A stretch of DNA of 64,000 bases from Hordeum vulgare subsp. vulgare (taxonomy: Eukaryota > Streptophyta > Magnoliopsida > Poales > Poaceae): contig NC_058519.1 in assembly GCF_904849725.1 (NCBI RefSeq), positions 535,130,316 through 535,194,315 on the forward strand. The letters are read 5' to 3'. Shown here piece by piece: positions 12,107-24,617 of this stretch (positions within the stretch are counted from its first letter, which is position 1; the number at the start of each line of letters is the position of its first letter). The translations under genes were made by a program, and so were the position numbers. Below the pieces are notes generated by a model, which worked only from the letters and a program-made list of their open reading frames with translations, ran no database searches and was not told where the DNA came from.

Positions 12107-13032
12107 TGATACGTCTCCAACGTATCTATAATTTTTGATGGTTTCATGCTATTATCTTGTGAAACTTTGGATGTTTTGCATGCCTTTTATTTATTTTTTG
12201 GGACTAACTTATTAATCCAGTGCCAAGTGCCAGTTCCTGTTTTTCCATGTTTTTGACCCCTTTCAAAGGAGATTTTGAAACGGAGTCCAAACGGAAGAAA
12301 ATCCCCGAAAAGATTTTTTCTGGAACGGAAGAAGATCGGAGAGATTGGGGGCGAAGCCAGAAGAGCCCAGGGGCCTCACAAGCCCCCACCCCGCGGCCAG
12401 GGGGCCGCTCCATGCAGGTTTGTGGGCCCCTGGAGGTCCCCTGACCTAGATCTTGCGCCTATAAATTCCCAAATATTCCCAAAAAATCAGGGGAGCATCG
12501 TAATCACTTTTCCACCGCCGCAAGCTTCTGTCTCCGCAAGATCCCATCCGGGGAACATCCTGGTGCCCTGCTGGAGGGGGGATTCGGACACGGAAGACTT
12601 CTTCATCAACACCATGACCTCTCCGATGATGCGTGAGTAGTTCACCATAGACCTACGGGTCCATAGATAGTAACTAGATGGCTTCTTCTCTCTCTTGGAT
12701 CTTCAATACAAAGTTATCCATGATCTTCATGTAGATCTATCCGATTAATCTTCTTCTGCGGTGTGTTTCTCGAGATCCGATGAATTGTGGATTTATGATC
12801 AGATTATCTCTGAATCTTATTTGAGTCTCTTCTGATCTCTCTTATGCATGATTTCATATCCTTCTAATTCTCTTCGAGTTGTGGGTTTTGTTTGGCCAAC
12901 TAGATCTATGATTCTAGCAATGGGAGAAGTGCTTGCTTTTGGGTTCATACCGTGCGGTGACGTCACCCAGTGACAGAAAGGGTAGCGAGGCACGTATCGT
13001 GTTGTTGCCATCAAGGGTAAAAAGATGGGGTT
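12107..13032 (+). mobile_element. Family T 3' LTR, truncated
   Basis: It starts with an intact TGATACGTCTCCAACG directly after the purine tract, and has a TATA box (TATAAA, 12460-12465). It follows the 964-2509 LTR closely as far as 'aaagatggggtt' and then breaks off at about 13032. About 620 bp of the LTR 3' part are missing. The next base belongs to an inverted gag. Confidence 0.85.
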
Positions 13033-14394
13033 GACAGAAGTGATAGAAGTGGATTCATATCCAACTTCAACCAAAGTGGATTCATATCCAGCCCCCTCAT
13101 CATTAGGTTTGACACAAGAAAACAAAGATTCAATGGGAGTCACACCAAGCACTTTAAGATCTTCGTGATTCTTATCACGAGAACACGCCTTTTTAAGCCT
13201 TTCATGTCTAGCACGAATTTGGGTGGTTCTTTCTTTGCTCTCACTCATGGAAACACGCATAGCTTTTGAAGTTTCATCCATATTGATCTTGGGAGGAGCA
13301 CATCCAACTTTCAAAGCATCAATATCACTAGACATTCTATCAACGCTCTTAGCCAAATCGTCAATTTTAAGTAGTTTTTCCTCTATGGACGCATTGAAAA
13401 TCTTTTGCGAGTTGATACACTCATTGATATTACTCTATAGATCAGAGGGTAATCTATTGTAATTTCCATGAGTATTGTTGTAGGAGTTGCCAAAGTTATT
13501 AGAGGAGTTACTAGGAAAAGGCCTAGGAACATAGTTTCCTCTAAAAGCATTGTTGTTGCCAAAATTAATCCTACCAACAAAATTAACGTCCAAGCTAGCG
13601 TTGTACTCTCAATCAAGGAAGACAAGGGCATATCATTAGGATCTAAAGGAGCACTTCTACTAGCAACCAAATTCATTAACTCATCCATCATAGCACTCAA
13701 CGAGTTAATTTCTTCTATAGCGTGTACCTTCTTACTAGTAGGTGACCTTTCAGCGTGCCACTGAGAGTAGTTCGTCATGATATTGTCTAAGAGTTTCGTG
13801 GCTCCTCCTAACGTAATTTACATGAACGTTCCACCTGAGGCGGAGTCCAAGATATTTCTAGAAGCGAAATTCAAGCCAACGTAGAAGATTTGTATAATCA
13901 TCCAAATGCTCAAGCCATGAGCGGGACAATTTCTAATCATCAATTTGATTCTCTCCCAAGATTGTGCAACATGTTCATGATCAAGTTGCTTAAAATTCAT
14001 GATATCATTACGGAGAGAGATAATCTTAGCCGGTGGAAAATACTTGGATATATAAGCATCTTTGCACTTATCCCAAGAATCGATACTATTTTTGGGCAAA
14101 GACGAAAACCAAGTTTTTGCTCGATCTCGCAACGAGAAAGGAAAAAAGCTTCAATTTAATCACATCATTATCCTTATCTTTATTCTTTTGCATATCGCAA
14201 AGCTCTATGAAGGTATTAAGATGGGATGCGGCATCTTCACTAGGAAGGCCGGAAAATTGCTCTTTCATAACAAGATTCAGCAAAGCGGTATTGATTTCGT
14301 ATGACTCCGCACTAGTGGCGGGAGCAATCGGAGTACTAATAAAATCATTATTATTAGTATTCGAGAAGTAACAAAGTTTGGTGTTTTCAGTCAT
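13033..14394 (-). pseudogene. gag: Athila-like gag remnant, minus strand
   Basis: The gag start is at 14394 on the minus strand (MTENTKLCYFSN...), about 200 nt downstream of the primer site. The same blocks as in the plus-strand copy are present (SLPKNSIDSWDKCKDAYISK, RNCPAHGLS, the Ser/Asn-rich stretch). The frame shifts near 14120-14090, a stop follows the SGGTFM block near 13820, and another frame change lies near 13600. The C-terminal part is fused in frame to the antisense of a truncated LTR, giving a chimeric 179-codon ORF at 12817-13356. It is not functional. Confidence 0.85.
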
Positions 14395-14598
14395 GGTGAC
14401 TTCAGCAAGCAAGCAAGCACACAAGCGAACAAAAAGAAAGCGAGAGAAAAGGGCGAACGAAAAAGGGAAACAAAAAGGCAAAGATTTTTTTGTAAATTTT
14501 TGTTTTTCAGAAGTGGGGAGAGGAAACCGAGAGGCAAAAAAGTAAATGCAAGAGATGAGTTTGTGACACTTACTTGGATGACTTCTTGACTTGATCCT

Positions 14599-14615
14599 CC
14601 CCGGCAACGGCGCCA
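14599..14615 (-). other. Primer binding site, tRNA-Asp type
   Basis: The minus strand reads TGGCGCCGTTGCCGGGG, 10 nt inside the LTR end at 14626. This fixes the 14626-16156 LTR as the 5' LTR of a minus-strand element. Confidence 0.85.
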
Positions 14616-14625
14616 GAAACCCTTC

Positions 14626-16156
14626 TGCTACTTCTCAAACAACAACGCCAGAATTTGACACGTTGACGGAGACTTGCTTGCGTTGGTTTTTCCCTTGAAG
14701 AGGAAAGGGTGATGCAGCACAGGAGCAGTAAGTATTTCCCTCAGTTTGAGAACCAAGGTATCAATCCAGTAGGAGAATCTCGTCAAGTCCAGAGTACCTG
14801 CACAAACACAAAAAGCTTGCACCCAACGCTATAAAGGGGTTGTCAATCCCTTCAAGATTGATTGCAAAGTGAGATCTGAAGGCGGAAAGTGCAACGAAGA
14901 AAAATAGTAAGGCTGGAAATATGGTGTGGAGTAGACCTGGGGGCCATAGTGTTCACTAGAGGCTTCTCTCAAAATAGCAAATATTATGGTGGGTGAACAA
15001 ATTACTGTCGAGCAATTGATAGAACCACGCAAAGTCATGACGATATCTAAGGCAATGATCATACATATAGGCATCATGTCCGAGACAAGTAGACCGGTAC
15101 TTTCTGCATCTACTACTATTACTCCACACATCGACCGCTATCCAGCATGCATCTAGTGTATTGAGTTGGTGACGAACAGAGTAACGCCTTAAGCAAGATG
15201 ACATGATGTAGAGGGATAATCCAACCCCATCTTTTTACCCTTGATGGCAACAACATGATGCGTGCCTCGCTACCCCTTCTGTCACTGGGTGAGGTCACCG
15301 CACGGTATGAACCCAAAACCAAGCACTTCTCCCATTGCAAGAATCATATATCTAGTTGGCCAAACAAAACCCACAACTCGAAGAGAATTACAAGGATATG
15401 AAATCATGCATAAGAGAGATCAGAAGAAACTCAAATAAGATTCATAGATAATCTGATCATAAATCCACAATTCATCGGATCTCGACAAACACACCGTAAA
15501 AGAAGATTACATCGGATAGATCTCCATGAAGATCATGGAGAACTTTGTATTGAAGATCCAAGAGAGAGAGAGAAAGCCATTTAGCTACCAGCTATGGACC
15601 CGTAGCTCTATGGTGAACTACTCGCGCATCATCGGAGAGGTCATGGTGTTGATGAAGAAGCCCTCCGTATCCGAATCCCCCCTCCGGCAGGGCAATAGAA
15701 CGTGCCCCAGATGGGTCTTGCGGAGACAGAAGCTTGCGGCGGCGGAAAAGTACTTTCGATGATCTCCTGATTTTTTCTGGGATTTTAGGGAATATATAGG
15801 CGAAAGACCTAGGGCAGAGGTGGCCCAGGGAGCCCACAAGCCTGGGAGGTGCGGCCCCCCTGGTCGCGGCTAGGGGGCTTGTGGGGTCCCTGCTGGCCCC
15901 CTGCCCTGATTCTGAGGCTTCCGGATCTTCTTATGTTTCGGAAAAAATCTTTTTGGAAGTTTCGTTCCGTTTGGACTCCGTTTAAAATCCTCCTATGAAA
16001 TGGGTCAAAAACATGGAAAAAACAGGAACTGGCACTTGGCACTGAGTTAATAAGTTAGTCCCAAAAAAATATATAAAAGGCATACAAAACATCCAAAGTT
16101 TGACAAGATAATAGCATGAAACCATCAAAAAATATAGATACATTGGAGATGTATCA
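14626..16156 (-). mobile_element. Family T 5' LTR, minus strand
   Basis: A complete LTR of 1531 bp. On the plus strand it runs TGCTACTTCTCAAAC...ATTGGAGATGTATCA. The flank outside the start is 'gccgt' (16157-16161). The other end of the element is probably left of the window, so the duplication cannot be tested. Confidence 0.85.
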
Positions 16157-17183
16157 GCCGTCCACTGGTCCCTCGAGCCTATGCACCTCAAGGTGGCAAT
16201 ATTCTCCGTGGGGAATTACCCATCATGGAGCGGGGATGTGGGACAAATTAACCCCATAGGTATTGTGTGGTGGGTACTTCTCGCGGGCCGGGATGGGGAT
16301 GAAATTCCCCGTGTTGGGACTCCATGGATACCCGAAAAACTATGTCGTACGTATTTCATATGCATAATATATAGATTAATACCTAGATATTTCACACAAT
16401 TATTTTTCTTCACCTCTTCGAACAACCATGCCCTCTCCAATCTCATCTATCCCACGCAGTTTTTAGATCCCCATGGATACCCGACGGGTACCAGGTATCC
16501 GTTATTGACGGAGATGGGGGTGCTTTGTCCCTGCGAAGCTTCACGGGGATCGTGGGTATGGGGATTGGTGGGGATCGGGGCGGGGATGGTGGAGCCATCC
16601 CCGGTCATTCCCGTCGTCGTTGCCTTCTTGATATGCACTCCTCCGAGAATGACGCCCTCAAGAGGGGTACAACAAATGAGTGTCGCCATCATCCGATCGA
16701 CTGATCTAGGGATTCCTCATATGTAACGGATAGGGGTTTAGATCTTATCCATGATGATGCCTTCAAGAAGGGGATGACGTAGAAAAACGTCACCACCGTC
16801 GACCTTGGAAATGTGCCAAAAGTAGGGTTTTCACTTGGATCCGCTCGAAGACACACAATTCCGCATCGTGTGCACGAGACCGCCACCGATCATCGCCACC
16901 GTGCATGGAGATCATAGTGGTCGGATCGGGTCTAACCACAGACCAAGCCCAATGATTGTGGCGCAGAGGTCAGATCTGATCTGACTTGTCATCGCCACCA
17001 CCATCACCGTCAAGGAGATCAAGATTGGAACCGCCGCAGCAATCTTGAACAGCTAACATGCGAGAAGAAGTCCGCCGCTGCCGAGCTTCTCAGGCTTTGC
17101 CCTTGCAGCGTTTCCGACGGCGGCAGAGAGGAGAGTGGTGGGAGGGGACCAGAGGAGGAAGGTGGGGACGCCCCGGTGCGGCA
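16157..17183. other. Low-copy-looking sequence, no gene recognised
   Basis: About 1 kb between two family T LTRs. It is rich in GGGGATGG-type and CCCATGGATACCCG-type runs near 16200-16620 and GC-rich near 16980-17180. The longest ORF (16181-16726, 181 codons) is Gly/Trp/Pro-rich with no motif I recognise. The sequence continues beyond the solo LTR at 18725, since both flanks share the duplicated target. Confidence 0.5.
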
Positions 17184-18724
17184 TGCTACGGCAACAGACA
17201 ACAGCGCCAGAAATTAGAACGTTGACGGAGACTTGGCTTGCGCTGGTTTTTTCCCTTGAAGAGGAAAGGGTGATGGAGCACAGGAGCAGTAAGTATTTCC
17301 CTCAGTTTGAGAACTAAGGTATCAATCCAGTAGGAGAATCGCGTCAAGTCCAGAGTACCTGCGCAAACACAAAAGAGCTTGCACCCAACGCTATAAAGGG
17401 GTTGTCAATCCCTTCAAGATTGATTGCAAAGTGAGATCTGAAGGCGGAAAGTGCAACGAAGTAAAAGTGTAAGGCTGAAAATATGATGTGAAGTAGACCC
17501 GGGGGCCATAGTGTTCACTAGAGGCTTCTCTCAAAATAGCAAATATTATGGTGGGTGAACAAATTACTGTCGAGCAATTGATAGAACCGCGCAAAGTCAT
17601 GACGATATCTAAGGCAATGATCATACATATAGGCATCACGTCCGAGACAAGTAGACCGATACTTTCTGCATCTACTACTATTACTCCACACATCGACCAC
17701 TATCCAGCATGCATCTATTGTATTGAGTTCATGACGAACAGAGTAACGCCTTAAGCAAGATGACATGATGTAGAGGGATAAACTCAAACCAATGATGAAA
17801 ACCCCATCTTTTTACCCTTGATGGCAACAACATGATGCGTGCCTCGCTACCCCTTCTGTCACTGGGTGAGGTCACCGCACGGTATGAACCCAAAACCAAG
17901 CACTTCTACCATTGCAAGAATCATAGATCAAGTTGGCCAAACAAAACCCACAACTCGAAGAGAATTACAAGGATATGAAATCATGCATAAAATAGATCAG
18001 AAGAAACTCAAATAAGATTCATAGATAATCTGATCATAAATCCACAATTCATCGGATCTCGACAAACACATCGCAAAAGAAGATTACATCGGATAGATCT
18101 CCATGAAGATCATGGAGAACTTTGTATTGAAGATCCAAGAGAGAGAAGAAGCCATCTAGTTACTAGCTATGGACCCGAAGGTCTATGATGAACTGCTCAC
18201 GCATCATTGGAGAGGTCATGGTGTTGATGAAAAAGCCCTCCGTATCCGTATCCCCCCTCCGGTAGGGCACCAGAACGTGCCCCAGATGGGATAGACAGAA
18301 GCTTGTGGCGGCGGAAAAGTATTTTCGTGGCTCTCCTGGTTTTTTTTGGGATTTTAGGGAATATATAGGCGAAGGAGCTAGGGCAGAGGAGGCCCAGGGA
18401 GCTCACAAGCCTGGGAGGCGCGGGCCCCCCTGGTCGCGCCATGAGGGCTTGTGGGGTCCCTGGTGACCCTCTGCCTTGGTTCTCAAGTCTCCCGATCGTC
18501 TTCTGTTTCGGAAAAAACTTTTCGGAAGTTTTATTCCGTTTGGACTTTGTTTAAAATCCTCCTCCGAAAAGGGTCAAAAACACAGAAAAAATAGGAACTC
18601 GCACTTGGCACTGACTTAATAGGTTAGTCCCAAAAAAGATATAAAAGGCATACTAAACATCCAAAGTTTGACAATATAATAGCATGAAACCATCAAAAAT
18701 TATAGATACGTTGGAGACGTATCA
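17184..18724 (-). mobile_element. Solo family T LTR with target duplication
   Basis: A 1541-bp LTR (plus strand TGCTACGGCAACAG...TTGGAGACGTATCA). It is flanked by CGGCA (17179-17183) and TGGCA (18725-18729), a 5-bp duplication with one change. There is no primer site, gag or second LTR next to it. This is the usual product of recombination between the two LTRs of one element. Confidence 0.85.
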
Positions 18725-19100
18725 TGGCACGACGACACCGCACGGGTGTGGGCGGCTATGCTAGATCGCCAAGTTCTGGCGATCCTTTTTCTATGGAGCG
18801 CTCAGACACGTGTGACGCTGTGCTCCTTCGTGAAGCCTCTAAAAATGCGAGAGATTTTCGCTTTACGGCCTCTGCACCAGCTTGGGATGCATACGACCAT
18901 TTTAGTATGAGTACCAAGATAAGCATGGTCCTCGAATTTTTTCAAATGAGTATCGAGCTATTTTTTGATGAGTAGTTTCACCACACACCAAACTTGATCC
19001 TTAATAAGTGGAAGAAACCCCTTGTGCATCACTTGTCAATTCCAGAAATTGAACTCGGGTCAGTGGGTTGCACAATCGCATGCCCAAGCATTTGAATATG
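18725..19100. other. Unassigned sequence with a tRNA/SINE-like patch
   Basis: It contains an 83-codon ORF (18724-18975) of no recognised family. On the minus strand near 19020-19100, GACCCGAGTTCAATTTC resembles an RNA polymerase III B box, preceded by a weak A-box-like stretch (TTGGGCATGCG). The arrangement is reminiscent of the tRNA-related head of grass SINEs, but no poly-T or clear ends are visible. Confidence 0.3.
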
Positions 19101-22100
19101 TGGCTAACTTACAAGTACAAGAATAAGAATATTGATCTATGAATAAACGAGCGTGAACTAGTAATGATCAAGAAGTGATCATGAACACCTATTTACGAGT
19201 CAAACATAACCCCACCGTGTTCTCTTCTTGGATTAATCCTCATAAGAAGGGACGGGCATGGTTACACACGCAGTTAGGGTATTTTAATTGGGATTTACTT
19301 CAAGTTTTCTATAATCGGGTATTATAAAGTTTCCAAGTTGCCACATAACCGTGGGCACAACATTCTGAAGGATTTAACCTTGGAGGGGTGCTTCCACTCA
19401 TCCATCACAAACTAACCACAAGCTGCGGTGAAAAACCTCAACCTCGAGATAGCCTAAACTGTCCTCAGAATCCTGGTACACACAACATTAGTTAAAAGTA
19501 AAACAAATCTACCAAGGCCACCCGACGTGTCGACATCCCGATAGGAGTCACATGTATCTCATTCCGAGGACAAGACCTGATGAACACAACATACAGTGGC
19601 CAAATCAAACACCCGAGTTGCCACGGAGTGGCCCTGCATAGACTCTGTTTTGGACCAATACCATTGGCACTGGTCCACCATGTATTATGTTGAAAATAAA
19701 TACATGGGTTCATGACATGCATTAATAAAGGTGTTCAATATTATTATGTTGGCAAATTCGAAAACCAGTGTTGGGCCTTGCAAAAAGAGTTATATCCCAA
19801 AACGAATTATCAAGGTGATCCTCGTAACAACCCCAAGCATGTTAGGAGCGCTCAAAATGGAAACACTGGTAATCGGAAACTAGTGCGGCAAGGGTGGAAC
19901 AAAATACCAAGCAAAAGGCCGAGCCTTCCACCCTTTACCAACTATATAGATAAATTAATTAAATAGCATGAATAATGTGTTATCCTAGGATATCCATGTT
20001 ATGACATGGAACAACCTCACCTTAAACTACTAACGATATAAGAAGGGCTTAGCAAGCGGTAACATAGCCAAACAATGGTTTGCCAAGATGTGGAAGGTTA
20101 GAGGCTTATCATGGCATTTTGAGATGCTTGAAAAATAAGTGGTAGGTAGCGAGACATAGCGATAAAAACGAGACAACTAGCATAACAAATACAGTAGTGG
20201 TATCCAAGGTAAAGGTCATCTTGCTTGAAATCCCGTCTGGAAGAAGATCGAATCTGTGAAGTAGTCGAACGAATCATCACACTCTGAAACACTTTTAGAA
20301 CTCTAGCGACGAGAAGCGAATCCGAAAAAAAACAAATGACATGGTAAACCCCACAATATATTCATGATATGATGCGCAATCAAATATGATGCATGCCCAT
20401 TGAAATATGCATAACACGATAAACACAACAATCAAATACTACACACTAAGTAAAGTTCAATATGCAACTTGACGAGACTCCACATTCAAATATTTAGTTC
20501 ACTCTCATTTAGGCACCCAAGAAGTTTTAAATATTGTTTACCATGGCAAGAGGTGAAGCATAATTAAACTATCTGTCTAGGCAATTTAAATGAGTCCTAA
20601 CACGACATATAGTATTTTTGAAGCGACCTCATAGGTAAGTTTCGTAATTGGTCCAGATCGGACTAAAACATATTTTATATTATTAATCTGTAAAACATGC
20701 ACCATATGATTCCACTCGACACTCTAGGCGATATACATATATAGATCATTTAAAATGGAGATACGGCCTAACAGGTATGACCAACACAAGATTAACATGC
20801 CATGAATGCAAAATGCATGTAAACAACAACCACAAACATTTAAATCATGGATACAGCATGATATTATGGAACCACATGAAATTCTAGGAAAGTTTGATGT
20901 ACAAAACGTTCAAAGTGGAGCCACGGTTTAACAATTACAACCAACTCAAGTTTTAGTTACAATTTGTCCAAAACAACAATATGCCTACTTGGGAGCAATA
21001 AAACATAATGCTACATGATGCTAACATGGAAACAATTGACATGATGTTGTAGTACACATAAAATACTTCAGAAAACATATAAATATCATTTCCATAGGGG
21101 TCATGGATGAATTGATATGATTGTTTCAAAATGCAATGTTTTTGTCAAGTTTAAGGACTTGGTGAAATTCACAATTTTAGTCGAGCAAAAACATTGGAAT
21201 GCCATGTTGAGTGCAACTTTTAAATATGCTAGAGGATTTTTTTATGGCATGAAAAGTCATGGTGTAATATCCTACATGATTAATAGCAAAACATGTTTAC
21301 TAAACATATTCATACGACCTCCACATCAATGGCATATATGAAGACAAGTTGACATGTTTTAAAACAACAGTTATAGACTTTGTGAAAACCCGGGATGCAA
21401 AATAGTCACTCCATGATGTTGTCTTGGGATGCACAAAACAATATCTTAAACATTTTTAATATTTATTAAATTTATATGTACAACAAGTAGACACGACATA
21501 CTACAAATTACTCCCTCATAGGAGGCATCTTTGCTTAATATGATTTTTACAAAATGGAACTTGTCGCTAACACCAAAAGAGATTTAACATAATGACCACT
21601 TAAGAGCAACGAATTGACATGTTAAAGAGGTTTCACATGGGAAGCAATGGCATGGCATCAAAGTAAACATATCAGATTGCAAATATCACGAAGGAACCAC
21701 ATGCATAAGACCTATGAATTAGGTGCAATCATCCATAAAAGTTTGAATATCATAATGATTTCTGCAGTTTATGATGCACTTTTGCAACACAATTTACAAC
21801 ATGTAGAGTAATTCTAATATGGATTCAAATGATACTATCATGTAGAGCACATCTTGTAGATAATTTTCTATGTATAAAACATTTCCAACAGATGAACATG
21901 CACAAAGCTACGGGCATCACAGAATGCAAAATGATAATTTGGCACACACTTTAGGGACTTGGTGGATTTCTCACCTCGAAGAAAACTGGTCAAGGGGATG
22001 TGGGGTGGAACGGTGAACGTGGGCACGGACGACTCGTTTGGTTCGCGGGACCGAGCAGTCCCGGGCCGACGACATGCACGCAGAGGAGGGTGAACTCGGT

Positions 22101-22360
22101 GGCGTGGCGGCCGAGGCGAGCACTGACGAGCGGACGGGATCAAGCAGATCCGGAAGTGGGGTTACCGGATCTGCAGAGCAGGGCTCTGGGTCTGGCCGGG
22201 GTGACGTGGGGGAGGCCACCGGCAAGGTGCGTGGCGATGGACATGAAGGTGTGGTGGCAACGCATAGGAGGCTAGAGGAGGCACAACAAGATTCGGCGAC
22301 GGGTTGCGGGGCATCAGAGCCTCTGGCGTGTGGGCGGTGCTACCTGGCGGTGGTGGTCAT

Positions 22361-23915
22361 TGATACGTCTCCAACGTATCTATAATTTTTGATGGTTTCA
22401 TGCTATTATCTTGTCAAACATTGGATGTTTTGTATGCCTTTTATATATTTTTTGGGAGTAACTTATTAACTCAGTGCCAAGTGTTAGTTCCTGTTTTTTC
22501 CATGTTTTTGACCCCTTTCAAAGGAGATTTTGAAACGGAGTCCAAACGGAAGAAAATCCCCGAAAAGATGTTTTCTGGAACGGAAGAAGATTGGGAAGCT
22601 TGGGAGCCAAGGCAGGGGAGCCTCACGGGCCCCACAAGCCCCCACCCCGCGGCCAGGGGGAGGCCACGCCATCCAGGCTTGTGGCCCCCCTGAGCGCCCC
22701 CTGACCTATGGGTTGCGCCTATATATTCCCTAAAAATCCCAAAAAAATCAGGAGTTCATCGAAAGTACTTTTCTGCCGCCGCAAGCTTCTGTCTCCGCAA
22801 GATCCCATCTGGGGCACGTTCTGGTGCCCTGCCGGAAGGGGGATTCGGACACGGAGGGCTTCTTCATCAACACCATGACCTCTTCGATGATGCGTGAGTA
22901 GTTCACCATAGACCTAGAGGTCCATAGCTAGTAACTAGATGGCTTCTTCTCTCTCTTGGATCTTCAATAAAAAGTTCTCCATGATCTTCATGGAGATCTA
23001 TCCGATGTAATCTTCTTTTGCGGTGTGTTTGTCGAGATCCGATGAATTGTGGATTTATGATCCGATTATCTATGAATCTTATTTGAGTTTCTTCTGATCT
23101 CTCTTATGCATGATTTCATATCCTTGTAATTCTCTTCGATTTGTGGGTTTTGTCTGGCCAGCTAGATCTATGATTTTTGCAATGGGAGAAGTGCTTGGTT
23201 TTGGGTTCATACCATGCGGTGACCTCACCTAGTGACAGAAGGGGTAGCGAGGCACGCATCGTGTTGTTTCCATCAAGGGTAAAAAGATGGGGTTTTCATC
23301 ATTGGTTTGAGATTATCCCTCTACATCATGTCATCTTGCTTAAAGCGTTACTCTGTTCGTCATGAACTCAATACACTAGATGCATGCTGGATAACGGTCG
23401 ATGTGTGGAGTAATAGTAGTAGATGCAGAAAGTATCGGTCTACTTGTCTTGGACGTGATGCATATATGTATGATCATTGCTTAGATATCGTCATGACTTT
23501 GCGCGGTTCTATCAATTGCTCGACAGTAATTTGTTCACCCACCGTGATATTTGCTATTTTGAGAGAAGCCTCTAGTGAACACTATGACCCACAGGGTCTA
23601 CTCCACACCATATTTTCAGCCTTACACTTTTTACTTCGTTGCACTTTCCGCCTTCGGATCTCACTTTGCAAACAATCTTGAAGGGATTGACAACCCCTTT
23701 GAAGCGTTGGGTGCAAGCTTGTTTGTGTTTGCACAGGCACTCTAGACTTGATGAGACCCTCCTTCTGGATCGATACCTTGGTTCTCAAACTGAGGGAAAT
23801 ACTTACTGCTCATCTGCTGCATCACCCTTTCCTCTTCAAGGGAAAAACCGACGCAAACCAGAGAAGTAACAAGAAGATTTCCTAGCGCCAAGTAAGGAAT
23901 TTTGTTGTCGTAGCA
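22361..23915 (+). mobile_element. Solo family T LTR with perfect target duplication
   Basis: A 1555-bp LTR (TGATACGTCTCCAACG...TTGTCGTAGCA) flanked by GTCAT at 22356-22360 and 23916-23920. It has no primer site or internal region. It sits in the GC-rich leader of the surrounding giant LTR, so it is younger than its host. Confidence 0.92.
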
Positions 23916-24334
23916 GTCATCGACGATGAAGTTCCGACGATGAGGTTGGCGAGGCCGGGTGGCAAGGCGGTGGGGAGCTGCGGGGTCGAGCGCAGCTCGC
24001 TCGGGCGATTGTGAGGCTGGTTCGGGCTCGGGCGGGCTTGTCCTGGGCCCGCAGGGCCGTGATGGTGGAGACAGGAGATGGAGAGGTGGCAACTGAGGGG
24101 TGGCTGGTGCGGTTTCCAAGGTAAGGGCTAGGGTTACCCAATTTGTCATGGAAGGTCGGGTTTTAAATATGAGTGGTGCTAGGTTAGGGGCGTTTTAGCC
24201 TAATTTTCGAACGTTTGATTGTAATGGGATGGTTACAATCGCGATATTAGGCTACTTGTGTGAGGTGGCTGTGTGGAGTAGTTGAGATAACATGAGAGGG
24301 AAGAGGGTAACTCGACAACGGAGTTTTATAAACT

Positions 24335-24617
24335 GAAAATACCCAACGATTTAACGACTATAGTACTGCATATGTTTAACGGTTGAGGTATCAAACAAAC
24401 TCCGAATGTGATGAAATTTGACAGGCGGTCAACCTACACTATAACAAGACTGCACATCAACTTTCAACCCATTCTGAAAATGCCCAACGATTTAACGACT
24501 ATAGTACCGCATATGTTTAACGGTTGGGACATCAAACAAACTCCAAATGTGACGAAATTTGGCAGGCGGTCTACCTACACTATAACAAGGCTGCACACCA
24601 ACTTTCAACCCATTCTG
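24335..24617 (+). repeat. Two-copy 141-bp tandem duplication
   Basis: The segment starting CTGAAAATACCCAACGATTT recurs 141 bp later (CCCAACGATTTAACGAC at 24342 and 24483). Both copies end in CTTTCAACCCATTCTGAA. The units differ at several scattered bases, so the duplication is not recent. It lies in the upstream (U3-like) part of the probable giant LTR. Confidence 0.9.

Noticed and set aside
12817..13356. 179-codon minus-strand ORF as a gene
   Set aside because: It is half gag and half antisense LTR, created by a rearrangement joint.
16181..16726. 181-codon ORF as a host gene
   Set aside because: It starts next to an LTR boundary, has repeated GGGGATGG-derived residues and shows no domain; it was left as unassigned sequence.
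22038..22385. 115-codon Gly/Ala-rich plus-strand ORF near 22.0-22.4 kb
   Set aside because: It runs into the solo LTR at 22361 and is antisense to the GC-rich leader of the larger LTR-like unit.
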